This document shows positions 40,309 through 53,429 of a stretch of DNA of 64,000 nt, one piece after another. This DNA is from Siphonodentalium dalli. Its lineage: Eukaryota > Mollusca > Scaphopoda > Gadilida > Siphonodentaliidae. Made by a program: the position numbers and the translations under genes. Numbering within the stretch: the first letter of the stretch is position 1; every line of letters begins with the position of its first letter. Location of the stretch: NCBI GenBank assembly GCA_032622095.1, contig CP136067.1, forward strand, positions 177,664,556 through 177,728,555, read 5' to 3'. The notes below the pieces were generated by a model, which was given only the letters and a program-made list of their open reading frames with translations, had not been told where the DNA came from and did not search any database.

Positions 40309-41209
40309 TTGAGAACTTTCAGGTTATCTCCTGATACCTTCGAAAAGTTGTATAACAACGTGAAGGAATCACTTGTCAATGAGCCAACTCCTTCTGCGAA
40401 ACCACCCACTGAACCACAGAAGTTGGCCACATTTTAAAAATATGCTGGGTCTAATGAGACAATCAACCAGATTAGCACACTCTTCAGAGTAACTGAGTCA
40501 TCTGTGGTTAGAGCCTGCAGAACGGGGTTATTAATGCTATTCTTGAAACTATGCGTCAGAAAATGATCAGATGGCCGGATACTTGTGATTATGCGGACAT
40601 CAGCGAGGGATAAGAAGCTGTCGGTCATCCAGGTATCCCCAAGGTTATTGTGGCCCTGGACGGCAGTCACATCCCAAGTGTTCGTCCGTCCCAAGGTCCT
40701 GATGATTTTTCAACCGGAAGCAGCATCATTCAATTGTGTTACAATGCGTGTGTGATGACAGTGGGTGTTCATAGATGTCAGTGTTGGTATGCCAGGACAA
40801 ATGCATGATGAGAAAATCTTTACTTGGGGATGCTGCTTATCCACTGGTCGATTGGATCATGACACCCTATCGGGATAATGGACACCTGTCTACGAAAGAA
40901 ACTAAGTTCAACATAGTTCATTCATCAAAGCGTCAGGTAATAGAGAGGGAATTTGGTTTTCTGAAAAACCATTTTAATAGGTTGATGCATTGTGTGAACA
41001 TAACGAATTTGTCTGAGTTATCAGAATTTGTGTTGGCCTGTTGTATTCTGCACAACTTTCTTAAACAAAACAATGATGTTTGTTTGGACATGCAGCCAGT
41101 CACTTCCGATAGCCAGCCATCTGAATCTGTTCTAACTACCTTCCCAGAGGCAGAACTAGGCAGAGATGGTGCAAAGTGTAAAAGGAAGACACTGACAGAT
41201 AAACTTTAG
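40309..41209 (+). pseudogene. Harbinger relic monomer 32 (W class)
   Basis: Matches monomer 30 at +2622 with DMQPV and an open 144-codon frame. A private TTGATGCAT occurs in the RLMHC codons. Confidence 0.84.
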
Positions 41210-41625
41210 TTTGTTTATGCTGGTGGAATCCTTTGCAATGCATGTAGCTTCGACCTCCTGAAGTCACCATGTCATGTCATCTTTTAATAAGTTGATAATT
41301 AATCGTGTGCTTTATATCGACATTTAAATATATACAGTAAATATGTGGAACTTTAACTACATTACTCACAGCTGTGTATCTTCACACTTTCCTATTTAAA
41401 AATCAATGACTCCCTTATCAACACATTTCGTTGTAACCGTGAATGTATAAGCATATTTTGTATTCATCACATGTTTGTCTATGATTGGAAAATAATCACA
41501 ATTTAATTTATATCTGTGTAAACAAATGAGTCTGTCATAGCCTTTCATGTAGTTTAGAATGCCTCAATAATTGTCATTTGCATCGTTTTCCCAACTCACA
41601 GTGATATGGACATCAGAAAAAGTTT

Positions 41626-42524
41626 TTGAGAACTTTCAGGTTATCTCCTGATACCTTCGAAAAGTTGTATAACAACGTGAAGGAATCACTTGTCAATGAG
41701 CCAACTCCTTCTGCGAAACCACCCACTGAACCACAGAAGTTGGCCACATTTAAAAAATATGCTGGGTCTAATGAGACAATCAACCAGATTAGCACACTCT
41801 TCAGAGTAACTGAGTCATCTGTGGTTAGAGCCTGCAGAACGGGGTTATTAATGCTATTCTTGAAACTATGCGTCAGAAAATGATCAGATGGCCGGATACT
41901 TGTGATTATGCGGACATCAGCGACAGATTAGAAGCTGTCGGTCATCCAGGTATCCCCAAGGTTATTGTGGCCCTGGACGGCAGTCACATCCCAAGTGTTC
42001 GTCCGTCCCAAGGTCCTGATGATTTTTCAACCGGAAGCAGTATCATTCAATTGTTACAATGCGTGTGTGATGACAGTGGGTGTTCATAGATGTCAGTGTT
42101 GGTATGCCAGGACAAATGCATGATGAGAAAATCTTTACTTGGGGATGCTGCTTATCCACTGGTCGATTGGATCATGACACCCTATCGGGATAATGGACAC
42201 CTGTCTACGAAAGAAACTAAGTTCAACATAGTTCATTCATCAAAGCGTCAGGTAATAGAGAGGGAATTTGGTTTTCTGAAAAAACATTTTAATAGGTTAA
42301 TGCATTGTGTGAACATAACGAATTTGTCTGAGTTATCAGAATTTGTGTTGGCCTGTTGTATTCTGCACAACTTTCTTAAACAAAACAATGATGTTTGTTT
42401 GGACATACAGCCAGTCACTTCCGATAGCCAGCCATCTGAATCTGTTCTAACTACCTTCCCAGAGGCAGAACTAGGCAGAGATGGTGCAAAGTGTAAAAGG
42501 AAGACACTGACACATAAACTTTAG
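41626..42524 (+). pseudogene. Harbinger relic monomer 33 (W class, 2-bp deletion)
   Basis: Shares the Lys form and the ATTGTTACAA 2-bp loss with monomer 31 at +2622, but its C-terminus is W class, with LKKHF and a final THKL. Its spacer has GTGCGTTATATCG. Confidence 0.84.
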
Positions 42525-45107
42525 TTTGTTTATGCTGGTGGAATCCTTTGCAATGCATGTAGCTTCGACCTCCTGAAGTCACCATGTCATGTCATCTTTT
42601 AATAAGTTGATAATTAATCGTGTGCGTTATATCGACATTTAAATATATACAGTAAATATGTGGAACTTTAACTACATTACTCACAGCTGTGTATCTTCGC
42701 ACTTTCCTATTTAAAAATCAATGACTCCCGTATCAACACATTTCGTTGTAACCGTGAATGTATAAGCATATTTTGTATTCATCACATGTTTGTCTATGAT
42801 TGGAAAATAATCACAATTTAATTTGTATCTGTGTAAACAAATGAGTCTGTCATAGCCTTTCATGTAGTTTAGAATGCCTCAATAATTGTCATTTGCATCG
42901 TTTTCCCCAACTCACAGTGATATGGACATCAGAAAAAGTTTTTGAGAACTTTCAGGTTATCTCCTGATACCTTCGAAAAGTTGTATAACAACGTGAAGGA
43001 ATCACTTGTCAATGAGCCAACTCCTTCTGCGAAACCACCCACTGAACCACAGAAGTTGGCCACATTTTAAAAATATGCTGGGTCTAATGAGACAATCAAC
43101 CAGATTAGCACACTCTTCAGAGTAACTGAGTCATCTGTGGTTAGAGCCTGCAGAACGGGGTTATTAATGCTATTCTTGAAACTATGCGTCAGAAAATGAT
43201 CAGATGGCCGGATACTTGTGAGTATGCGGACATCAGCGACAGATTAGAAGCTGTCGGTCATCCAGGTATCCCCAAGGTTATTGTGGCCCTGGACGGCAGT
43301 CACATCCCAAGTGTTCGTCCGTCTCAAGGTCCTGATGATTTTTCAACCGGAAGCAGTATCATTCAATTGTGTTACAATGCGTTTGTGATGACAGTGGGTG
43401 TTCATAGATGTCAGTGTTGGTATGCCAGGACAAATGCATGATGAGAAAATCTTTACTTGGGGATGCTGCTTATCCACTGGTCGATCGGATCATGACACCC
43501 TATCGGGATAATGGACACCTGTCTACGAAAGAAACTAAGTTCAACACAGTTCATTCGTCAAAGCGTCAACTAATGGAGAGGGAATTTGGTTTTCTGAAAA
43601 ACCGTTTTAATAGGTTAATGCACTGTGTGAACATAACGAATTTGTCTGAGTTGTCAGAATTTGTGTTGGCCTGTTGTATTCTGCACAACTTTCTTAAACA
43701 AAACAATGATGTTTGTTTGGACATACAGCCAGTCACTTCCGATAGCCAGCCATCTGAATCTGTTCTAACTACCTTCCCAGAGGCAGAACTAGGCAGAGAT
43801 GGTGCAAAGTGTAAAAGGAAGACACTGACACATAAACTTTAGTTTGTTTATGCTGGTGGAATCCTTTGCAATGCATGTAGCTTCGACCTCCTGAAGTCAC
43901 CATGTCATGTCATCTTTTAATAAGTTGATAATTAATCGTGTGCGTTATATCGACATTTAAATATATACAGTAAATATGTGGAACTTTAACTACATTACTC
44001 ACAGCTGTGTATCTTCGCACTTTCCTATTTATAAATCAATGACTCCCGTATCAACACATTTCGTTGTAACCGTGAATGTATAAGCATATTTTGTATTCAT
44101 CACATGTTTGTCTATGATTGGAAAATAATCACAATTTAATTTGTATCTGTGTAAACAAATGAGTCTGTCATAGCCTTTCATGTAGTTTAGAATGCCTCAA
44201 TAATTGTCATTTGCATCGTTTTCCCCAACTCACAGTGATATGGACATCAGAAAAAGTTTTTGAGAACTTTCAGGTTATCTCCTGATACCTTCGAAAAGTT
44301 GTATAACAACGTGAAGGAATCACTTGTCAATGAGCCAACTCCTTCTGCGAAACCACCCACTGAACCACAGAAGTTGGCCACATTTTAAAAATATGCTGGG
44401 TCTAATGAGACAATCAACCAGATTAGCACACTCTTCAGAGTAACTGAGTCATCTGTGGTTAGAGCCTGCAGAACGGGGTTATTAATGCTATTCTTGAAAC
44501 TATGCGTCAGAAAATGATCAGATGGCCGGATACTTGTGAGTATGCGGACATCAGCGACAGATTAGAAGCTGTCGGTCATCCAGGTATCCCCAAGGTTATT
44601 GTGGCCCTGGACGGCAGTCACATCCCAAGTGTTCGTCCGTCTCAAGGTCCTGATGATTTTTCAACCGGAAGCAGTATCATTCAATTGTGTTACAATGCGT
44701 TTGTGATGACAGTGGGTGTTCATAGATGTCAGTGTTGGTATGCCAGGACAAATGCATGATGAGAAAATCTTTACTTGGGGATGCTGCTTATCCACTGGTC
44801 GATCGGATCATGACACCCTATCGGGATAATGGACACCTGTCTACGAAAGAAACTAAGTTCAACACAGTTCATTCGTCAAAGCGTCAACTAATGGAGAGGG
44901 AATTTGGTTTTCTGAAAAACCGTTTTAATAGGTTAATGCACTGTGTGAACATAACGAATTTGTCTGAGTTGTCAGAATTTGTGTTGGCCTGTTGTATTCT
45001 GCACAACTTTCTTAAACAAAACAATGATGTTTGTTTGGACATACAGCCAGTCACTTCCGATAGCCAGCCATCTGAATCTGTTCTAACTACCTTCCCAGAG
45101 GCAGAAA
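42335..45107 (+). repeat. Direct duplication of one recombinant monomer, 1318-bp period
   Basis: Sequence from about 42335 recurs at +1318 to about 45107. Shared markers are THKL, GTGCGTTATATCG, TATCTTCGCAC and CTAATGGAG. The R-to-W recombinant arose once and was then duplicated in tandem. Confidence 0.83.
42942..43842 (+). pseudogene. Harbinger relic monomer 34 (R-to-W recombinant)
   Basis: The 5' part is R class (DRIMTPY, FNTVHSS, QLMEREFGFLKNRF). From about 43635 it is W class (NITNLSELSEF to THKL), giving a 144-codon frame. A stop (TTTTAA) remains in the N-terminal piece. Confidence 0.86.
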
Positions 45108-45136
45108 TGGTGCAAAGTGTAAAAGGAAGACACTGA
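44260..45136 (+). pseudogene. Harbinger relic monomer 35 (R-W-R mosaic)
   Basis: Matches monomer 34 at +1318 up to about 45107, then returns to an R-type tail (GGCAGAAATGG), so the frame closes at 136 codons. Confidence 0.86.
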
Positions 45137-45567
45137 CAGGTAAACTTTAGTTTGTTTATGCTGGTGGAATCCTTTGAAATGCCTGCAGCTTGGACCTCCT
45201 GAAGTAACCATGTTATGTCATCTTTTAATAAGTTGATAATTAATCGTGTGCTTTATATCTACATTTAAATATATACAGTAAATATGTGGAACTTTAACTA
45301 CATTACTCACAGCTGTGTATCTTCACACTTTCCTATTTAAAAATCAATGACTCCCTTATCAACACATTTCGTTGTAACCGTGAATGTATAAGCATATTTT
45401 GTATTCATCACATGTTTGTCTATGATTGGAAAATAATCACAATTTAATTTGTATCTGTGTAAACAAACTGAGTCTGTCATAGCCTTTCATGTAGTTTAGA
45501 ATGCCTCAATAATTGTCATTTGCATCGTTTTCCCAACTCACAGTGATATGGACATCAGAACAAGTTT

Positions 45568-46468
45568 TTGAGAACTTTCAGGTTATCTCCTGATACCTTC
45601 GAAAAGTTGTATAACAACGTGAAGGAATCACTTGTCAATGAGCCAACTCCTTCTGCGAAACCACCCACTGAACCACAGAAGTTGGCCACATTTTAAAAAT
45701 ATGCTGGGTCTAATGAGACAATCAACCAGATTAGCACACTCTTCAGAGTAACTGAGTCATCTGTGGTTAGAGCCTGCAGAACGGGGTTATTAATGCTATT
45801 CTTGAAACTATGCGTCAGAAAATGATCAGATGGCCGGATACTTGTGATTATGAGGACATCAGCGAGGGATAAGAAGCTGTCGGTCATCCAGGTATCCCCA
45901 AGGTTATTGTGGCCCTGGACGGCAGTCACATCCCAAGTGTTCGTCCGTCCCAAGGTCCTGATGATTTTTCAACCGGAAGCAGTATCATTCAATAGTGTTA
46001 CAATGCGCGTGTGATGACAGTGGGTGTTCATAGATGTCAGTGTTGGTATGCCAGGACAAATGCATGATGAGAAAATCTTTACTTGAGGATGCTGCTTATC
46101 CACTGGTCGATTGGATCATGACACCCTATCGGGATAATGGACACCTGTCTACGAAAGAAACTAAGTTCAACATAGTTCATTCATCAAAGCGTCAGGTAAT
46201 AGAGAGGGAATTTGGTTTTCTGAAAAAACATTTTAATAGGTTAATGCATTGTGTGAACATAACGAATTTGTCTGAGTTATCAGAATTTGTGTTGGCCTGT
46301 TGTATTCTGCACAACTTTCTTAAACAAAACAATGATGTTTGTTTGGACATACAGCCAGTCACTTCCGATAGCCAGCCATCTGAATCTGTTCTAACTACCT
46401 TCCCAGAGGCAGAACTAGGCAGAGATGGTGCAAAGTGTAAAAGGAAGACACTGACAGATAAACTTTAG
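45568..46468 (+). pseudogene. Harbinger relic monomer 36 (W class)
   Basis: Private changes include Gly to Glu beside the second Asp (LLEDAAYPL), CAATAGTG (a stop in the SIIQL segment) and ATGAGGAC. The 144-codon C-terminal frame is open. Confidence 0.84.
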
Positions 46469-46884
46469 TTTGTTTATGCTGGTGGAATCCTTTGCAATGC
46501 ATGTAGCTTCGACCTCCTGAAGTCACCATGTCATGTCATCTTTTAATAAGTTGATAATTAATCGTGTGCTTTATATCGACATTTAAATATATACAGTAAA
46601 TATGTGGAACTTTAACTACATTACTCACAGCTGTGTATCTTCACACTTTCCTATTTAAAAATCAATGACTCCCTTATCAACACATTTCGTTGTAACCGTG
46701 AATGTATAAGCATATTTTGTATTCATCACATGTTTGTCTATGATTGGAAAATAATCACAATTTAATTTGTATCTGTGTAAACAAATGAGTCTGTCATAGC
46801 CTTTCATGTAGTTTAGAATGCCTCAATAATTGTCATTTGCATCGTTTTCCCAACTCACAGTGATATGGACATCAGAACAAGTTT

Positions 46885-47761
46885 TTGAGAACTTTCAGGT
46901 TATCTCCTGATACCTTCGAAAAGTTGTATAACAACGTGAAGGAATCACTTGTCAATGAGCCAACTCCTTCTGCGAAACCACCCACTGAACCACAGAAGTT
47001 GGCCACATTTTTAAAATATGCTGGGTCTAATGAGACAATCAACCAGATTAGCACACTCTTCAGAGTAACTGAGTCATATGTGGTTAGAGCCTGCAGAACG
47101 GGGTTATTAATGCTATTCTTGAAACTATGCGTCAGAAAATGATCAGATGGCCGGATACTTGTGATTATGCGGACATCAGCGACAGATTAGAAGCTGTCGG
47201 TCATCCAGGTATCCCCAAGGTTATTGTGGCCCTGGACGGCAGTCACATCCCAAGTGTTCGTCCGTCCCAAGGTCCTGATGATTTTTCAACCGGAAGCAGT
47301 ATCATTCAATTGTGTTACAATGCGTGTGTGATGACAGTGGGTGTTCATAGATGTCAGTGTTGGTATGCCAGGACAAATGCATGATGAGAAAATCTTTACT
47401 TGGGGATGCTGCTTATCCACTGGTCGATTGGATCATGACACCCTATCGGGATAATGGACACCTGTCTACGAAAGAAACTAAGTTCAACATAGTTCATTCA
47501 TCAAAGCGTCAGGTAATAGAGAGGGAATTTGGTTTTCTGAAAAACCATTTTAATAGGTTAATGCATTGTGTGAACATAACGAATTTGTCTGAGTTATCAG
47601 AATTTGTGTTGGCCTGTTGTATTCTGCACAACTTTCTTAAACAAAACAATGATGTTTGTTTGGACATACAGCCAGTCACTTCCGATAGCCAGCCATCTGA
47701 ATCTGTTCTAACTACCTTCCCAGAGGCAGAAATGGTGCAAAGTGTAAAAGGAAGACACTGA
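46885..47761 (+). pseudogene. Harbinger/HARBI1-like transposase relic, monomer 37 (reference description)
   Basis: This is one of the better preserved monomers and serves as reference. PIF/Harbinger transposases are nuclear DDE enzymes that cut and paste DNA with TTA/TAA targets. An open N-terminal piece (46885-47142, non-ATG start) reads RLSPDTFEKLYNNV and an ISTLFRVTES helix typical of the family's DNA-binding region. A frameshift near 47100 leads to the MRQKMIRWPD frame (47127-47384) with first catalytic Asp in VALDGSHIPSVRP. A second frameshift near 47340 moves to a VGMPGQMHDE frame, the family's PGxxHD block, which breaks off. The next frame (47351-47761) resumes with GDAAYPL (second Asp, residue 19) and IEREFGFLKNHF (Glu, residue 57), then the ACCILHNFL helix. 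Asp-Glu spacing fits DDE_Tnp_4. The residues expected between HDE and LLGDAAYP are missing. It is W class with an R-type patch near 47720 that ends the tail at 136 codons. A Ser-to-Tyr change (TESYVV) is private. It cannot encode an active enzyme. Confidence 0.88.
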
Positions 47762-48192
47762 CAGATAAACTTTAGTTTGTTTATGCTGGTGGAATCCTTT
47801 GCAATGCATGTAGCTTCGACCTCCTGAAGTCACCATGTCATGTCATCTTTTAATAAGTTGATAATTAATCGTGTGCTTTATATCGACATTTAAATATATA
47901 CAGTAAATATGTGGAACTTTAACTACATTACTCACAGCTGTGTATCTTCACACTTTCCTATTTAAAAATCAATGACTCCCGTATCAACACATTTCAATGT
48001 AACCGTGAATGTATAAGCATATTTTGTATTCATCACATGTTTGTCTATGATTGGAAAATAATCACAATTTAATTTGTATCTGTGTAAACAAATGAGTCTG
48101 TCATAGCCTTTCATGTAGTTTAGAATGCCTCAATAATTGTCATTTGCATCGTTTTCCCCAACTCACAGTGATATGGACATCAGAAAAAGTTT

Positions 48193-49018
48193 TTGAGAAC
48201 TTTCAGGTTATCTCCTGATACCTTCGAAAAGTTGTATAACAACGTGAAGGAATCACTTGTCAATGAGCCAACTCCTTCTGCGAAACCACCCACTGAACCA
48301 CAGAAGTTGGCCACATTTTAAAAATATGCTGGGTCTAATGAGACAATCAACCAGATTAGCACACTCTTCAGAGTAACTGAGTCATCTGTGGTTAGAGCCT
48401 GCAGAACGGGGTTATTAATGCTATTCTTGAAACTATGCGTCAGAAAATGATCAGATGGCCGGATACTTGTGATTATGCGGACATCAGCGACAGATTAGAA
48501 GCTGTCGGTCATCCAGGTATCCCCAAGGTTATTGTGGCCCTGGACGGCAGTCACATCCCAAGTGTTCGTCCGTCTCAAGGTCCTGATGATTTTTCAACCG
48601 GAAGCAGTATCATTCAATTGTGTTACAATGCGTTTGTGATGACAGTGGGTGTTCATAGATGTCAGTGTTGGTATGCCAGGACAAATGCATGATGAGAAAA
48701 TCTTTACTTGGGGATGCTGCTTATCCACTGGTCGATCGGATCATGACACCCTATCGGGATAATGGACACCTGTCTACGAAAGAAACTAAGTTCAACACAG
48801 TTCATTCGTCAAAGCGTCAACTAATAGAGAGGGAATTTGGTTTTCTGAAAAACCGTTTTAATAGGTTAATGCACTGTGTGAACATAACGGATTTGTCCGA
48901 GTTATCAGAATTTGTGTTGGCCTGTTGTATTCTGCACAACTTTCTTAAACAAAACAATGATGATGTTTGTACATACAGCCAGTCACTTCCGAACGCCAGC
49001 CATCTGAATCTGTTCTAA
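48193..49018 (+). pseudogene. Harbinger relic monomer 38 (R class)
   Basis: The MRQKMIRWPD frame is open at 48435-48692. The C-terminal 119 codons are R class. The spacer upstream has ATTTCAATGTAACC, a private change. Confidence 0.83.
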
Positions 49019-49502
49019 CTACCTTCCCAGAGGCAGAAATGGTGCAAAGTGTAAAAGGAAGACACTGACAGGTAAACTTTAGTTTGTTTATGCTGGTGGA
49101 ATCCTTTGAAATGCCTGCAGCTTGGACCCCCTGAAGTAACCATGTTATGTCATCTTTTAATAAGTTGATAATTAATCGTGTGCTTTATATCTACATTTAA
49201 ATATATACAGTAAATATGTGGAACTTTAACTACATTACTCACAGCTGTGTATCTTCACACTTTCCTATTTAAAAATCAATGACTCCCTTATCAACACATC
49301 ATTTCGTTGTAACCGTGAATGTATAAGCATATTTTGTATTCATCAAATGTTTGTCTATGATTGGAAAATAATCACAATTTAATTTGTATCTGTGTAAACA
49401 AACTGAGTCTGTCATAGCCTTTCATGTAGTTTAGAATGCCTCAATAATTGTCATTTGCATCGTTTTCCCAACTCACAGTGATATGGACATCAGAAAAAGT
49501 TT

Positions 49503-50328
49503 TTGAGAACTTTCAGGGTATCTCCTGATACCTTCGAAAAGTTGTATAACAACGTGAAGGAATCACTTGTCAATGAGCCAACTCCTTCTGCGAAACCACC
49601 CACTGAACCACAGAAGTTGGCCACATTTTAAAAATATGCTGGGTCTAATGAGACAATCAACCAGATTAGCACACTCTTCAGAGTAACTGAGTCATCTGTG
49701 GTTAGAGCCTGCAGAACGGGGTTATTAATGCTATTCTTGAAACTATGCGTCAGAAAATGATCAGATGGCCGGATACTTGTGATTATGCGGACATCAGCGA
49801 CAGATTAGAAGCTGTCGGTCATCCAGGTATCCCCAAGGTTATTGTGGCCCTGGACGGTAGTCACATCCCAAGTGTTCGTCCGTCCCAAGGTCCTGATGAT
49901 TTTTCAACCGGAAGCAGTATCATTCAATTGTGTTACAATGCGTGTGTGATGACAGTGGGTGTTCATAGATGTCAGTGTTGGTATGCCAGGACAAATGCAT
50001 GATGAGAAAATCTTTACTTGGGGATGCTGCTTATCCACTGGTCGATCGGATCATGACACCCTATCGGGATAATGGACACCTGTCTACGAAAGAAACTAAG
50101 TTCAACACAGTTCATTCGTCAAAGCGTCAACTAATAGAGAGGGAATTTGGTTTTCTGAAAAACCGTTTTAATAGGTTAATGCACTGTGTGAACATAACGG
50201 ATTTGTCCGAGTTATCAGAATTTGTGTTGGCCTGTTGTATTCTGCACAACTTTCTTAAACAAAACAATGATGATGTTTGTACATACAGCCAGTCACTTCC
50301 GAACGCCAGCCATCTGAATCTGTTCTAA
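49503..50328 (+). pseudogene. Harbinger relic monomer 39 (R class)
   Basis: Open first-Asp frame at 49745-50002 with GGACGGTAGTC. Monomers 38 to 40 share a CAACACATCATTTCG 3-bp insertion in the following spacer, which marks a local three-unit expansion. Confidence 0.83.
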
Positions 50329-50812
50329 CTACCTTCCCAGAGGCAGAAATGGTGCAAAGTGTAAAAGGAAGACACTGACAGGTAAACTTTAGTTTGTTTA
50401 TGCTGGTGGAATCCTTTGAAATGCCTGCAGCTTGGACCTCCTGAAGTAACCATGTTATGTCATCTTTTAATAAGTTGATAATTAATCGTGTGCTTTATAT
50501 CTACATTTAAATATATACAGTAAATATGTGGAACTTTAACTACATTACTCACAGCTGTGTATCTTCACACTTTCCTATTTAAAAATCAATGACTCCCTTA
50601 TCAACACATCATTTCGTTGTAACCGTGAATGTATAAGCATATTTTGTATTCATCACATGTTTGTCTATGATTGGAAAATAATCACAATTTAATTTGTATC
50701 TGTGTAAACAAACTGAGTCTGTCATAGCCTTTCATGTAGTTTAGAATGCCTCAATAATTGTCATTTGCATCGTTTTCCCAACTCACAGTGATATGGACAT
50801 CAGAAAAAGTTT

Positions 50813-51641
50813 TAGAGAACTTTCAGGTTATCTCCTGATACCTTCGAAAAGTTGTATAACAACGTGAAGGAATCACTTGTCAATGAGCCAACTCCTTCTG
50901 CGAAACCACCCACTGAACCACAGAAGTTGGCCACATTTAAAAAATATGCTGGGTCTAATAAGACAATCAACCAGATTAGCACACTCTTCAGAGTAACTGA
51001 GTCATCTGTGGTTAGAGCCTGCAGAACGGGGTTATTAATGCTATTCTTGAAACTATGCGTCAGAAAATGATCAGATGGCCGGATACTTGTGATTATGCGG
51101 ACATCAGCGACAGATTAGAAGCTGTCGGTCATCCAGGTATCCCCAAGGTTATTGTGGCCCTGGACGGCAGTCACATCATCCCAAGTGTTCGTCCGTCTCA
51201 AGGTCCTGATGATTTTTCAACCGGAAGCAGTATCATTCAATTGTGTTACAATGCGTTTGTTATGACAGTGGGTGTTCATAGATGTCAGTGTTGGTATGCC
51301 AGGACAAATGCATGATGAGAAAATCTTTACTTGGGGATGCTGCTTATCCACTGGTCGATCGGATCATGACACCCTATCGGGATAATGGACACCTGTCTAC
51401 GAAAGAAACTAAGTTCAACACAGTTCATTCGTCAAAGCGTCAACTAATAGAGAGGGAATTTGGTTTTCTGAAAAACGGTTTTAATAGGTTAATGCACTGT
51501 GTGAACATAACGGATTTGTCCGAGTTATCAGAATTTGTGTTGGCCTGTTGTATTCTGCACAACTTTCTTAAACAAAACAATGATGATGTTTGTACATACA
51601 GCCAGTCACTTCCGAACGCCAGCCATCTGAATCTGTTCTAA
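50813..51641 (+). pseudogene. Harbinger relic monomer 40 (R class)
   Basis: TTTTAGAGAAC replaces TTTTTGAGAAC at the start of the N-terminal piece. It has the Lys form, SHIIPS, NKTINQ instead of NETINQ, and LKNGF instead of LKNRF. Confidence 0.83.
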
Positions 51642-52125
51642 CTAACTTCCCAGAGGCAGAAATGGTGCAAAGTGTAAAAGGAAGACACTGACAGGTAAAC
51701 TTTAGTTTGTTTATGCTGGTGGAATCCTTTGAAATGCCTGTAGCTTGGACCTCCTGAAGTAACCATGTTATGTCATCTTTTAATAAGTTGATAATTAATC
51801 GTGTGCTTTATATCTACATTTAAATATATACAGTAAATATGTGGAACTTTAACTACATTACTCACAGCTGTGTATCTTCACACTTTCCTATTTAAAAATC
51901 AATGACTCCCTTATCAACACATCATTTCGTTGTAACCGTGAATGTATAAGCATATTTTGTATTCATCACATGTTTGTCTATGATTGGAAAATAATCACAA
52001 TTTAATTTGTATCTGTGTAAACAAACTGAGTCTGTCATAGCCTTTCATGTAGTTTAGAATGCCTCAATAATTGTCATTTGCATCGTTTTCCCAACTCACA
52101 GTGATATGGACATCAGAAAAAGTTT

Positions 52126-53026
52126 TTGAGAACTTTCAGGGTATCTCCTGATACCTTCGAAAAGTTGTATAACAACGTGAAGGAATCACTTGTCAATGAG
52201 CCAACTCCTTCTGCGAAACCACCCACTGAACCACAGAAGTTGGCCACATTTTAAAAATATGCTGGGTCTAATGAGACAATCAACCAGATTAGCACACTCT
52301 TCAGAGTAACTGAGTCATCTGTGGTTAGAGCCTGCAGAACGGGGTTATTAATGCTATTCTTGAAACTATGCGTCAGAAAATGATCAGATGGCCGGATACT
52401 TGTGATTATGCGGACATCAGCGACAGATTAGAAGCTGTCGGTCATCCAGGTATCCCCAAGGTTATTGTGGCCCTGGACGGTAGTCACATCCCAAGTGTTC
52501 GTCCGTCCCAAGGTCCTGATGATTTTTCAACCGGAAGCAGTATCATTCAATTGTGTTACAATGCGTGTGTGATGACAGTGGGTGTTCATAGATGTCAGTG
52601 TTGGTATGCCAGGACAAATGCATGATGAGAAAATCTTTACTTGGGGATGCTGCTTATCCACTGGTCGATTGGATCATGACACCCTATCGGGATAATGAAC
52701 ACCTGTCTACGAAAGAAACTAAGTTCAACATAGTTCATTCATCAAAGAGTCAGGTAATAGAGAGGGAATTTGGTTTTCTGAAAAACCATTTTAATAGGTT
52801 AATGCATTGTGTGAACATAACGAATTTGTCTGAGTTATCAGAATTTGTGTTGGCCTGTTGTATTCTGCACAACTTTCTTAAACAAAACAATGATGTTTGT
52901 TTGGACATACAGCCAGTCACTTCCGATAGCCAGCCATCTGAATCTGTTCTAACTACCTTCCCAGAGGCAAAACTAGGCAGAGATGGTGCAAAGTGTAAAA
53001 GGAAGACACTGACAGATAAACTTTAG
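52126..53026 (+). pseudogene. Harbinger relic monomer 41 (W class)
   Basis: The 144-codon frame is open with private NEHLST, SKSQV and PEAKL changes. Its spacer has the same 14-bp CCACATAAAC loss as monomers 24 and 26, about 20 kb to the left. Confidence 0.84.
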
Positions 53027-53429
53027 TTTGTTTATGCTGGTGGAATCCTTTGCAATGCATGTAGCTTCGACCTCCTGAAGTCACCATGTCATGTCATCTT
53101 TTAATAAGTTGATAATTAATCGTGTGCTTTATATCGACATTTAAATATATCCACATAAACTACATTACTCACAGCTGTGTATCTTCACACTTTCCTATTT
53201 AAAAATCAATGACTCCCTTATCAACACATTTCGTTGTAACCGTGAATGTATAAGCATATTTTGTATTCATCACATGTTTGTCTATGATTGGAAAATAATC
53301 ACAATTTAATTTGTATCTGTGTAAACAAACTGAGTCTGTCATAGCCTTTCATGTAGTTTAGAATGCCTCAATAATTGTCATTTGCATCGTTTTCCCAACT
53401 CACAGTGATATGGACATGAGAACAAGTTT

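Larger units (their letters stand above)
36930..42122 (+). repeat. Higher-order repeat, 2622-bp dimer (about two copies)
   Basis: Anchors 38153/40775 and 39468/42090 are 2622 bp apart. Shared markers are AAGGTGATAATT (37350 and 39972) and the ATTGTTACAA 2-bp loss. It overlaps the 2627-bp register on its left. Limits are approximate. Confidence 0.82.
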
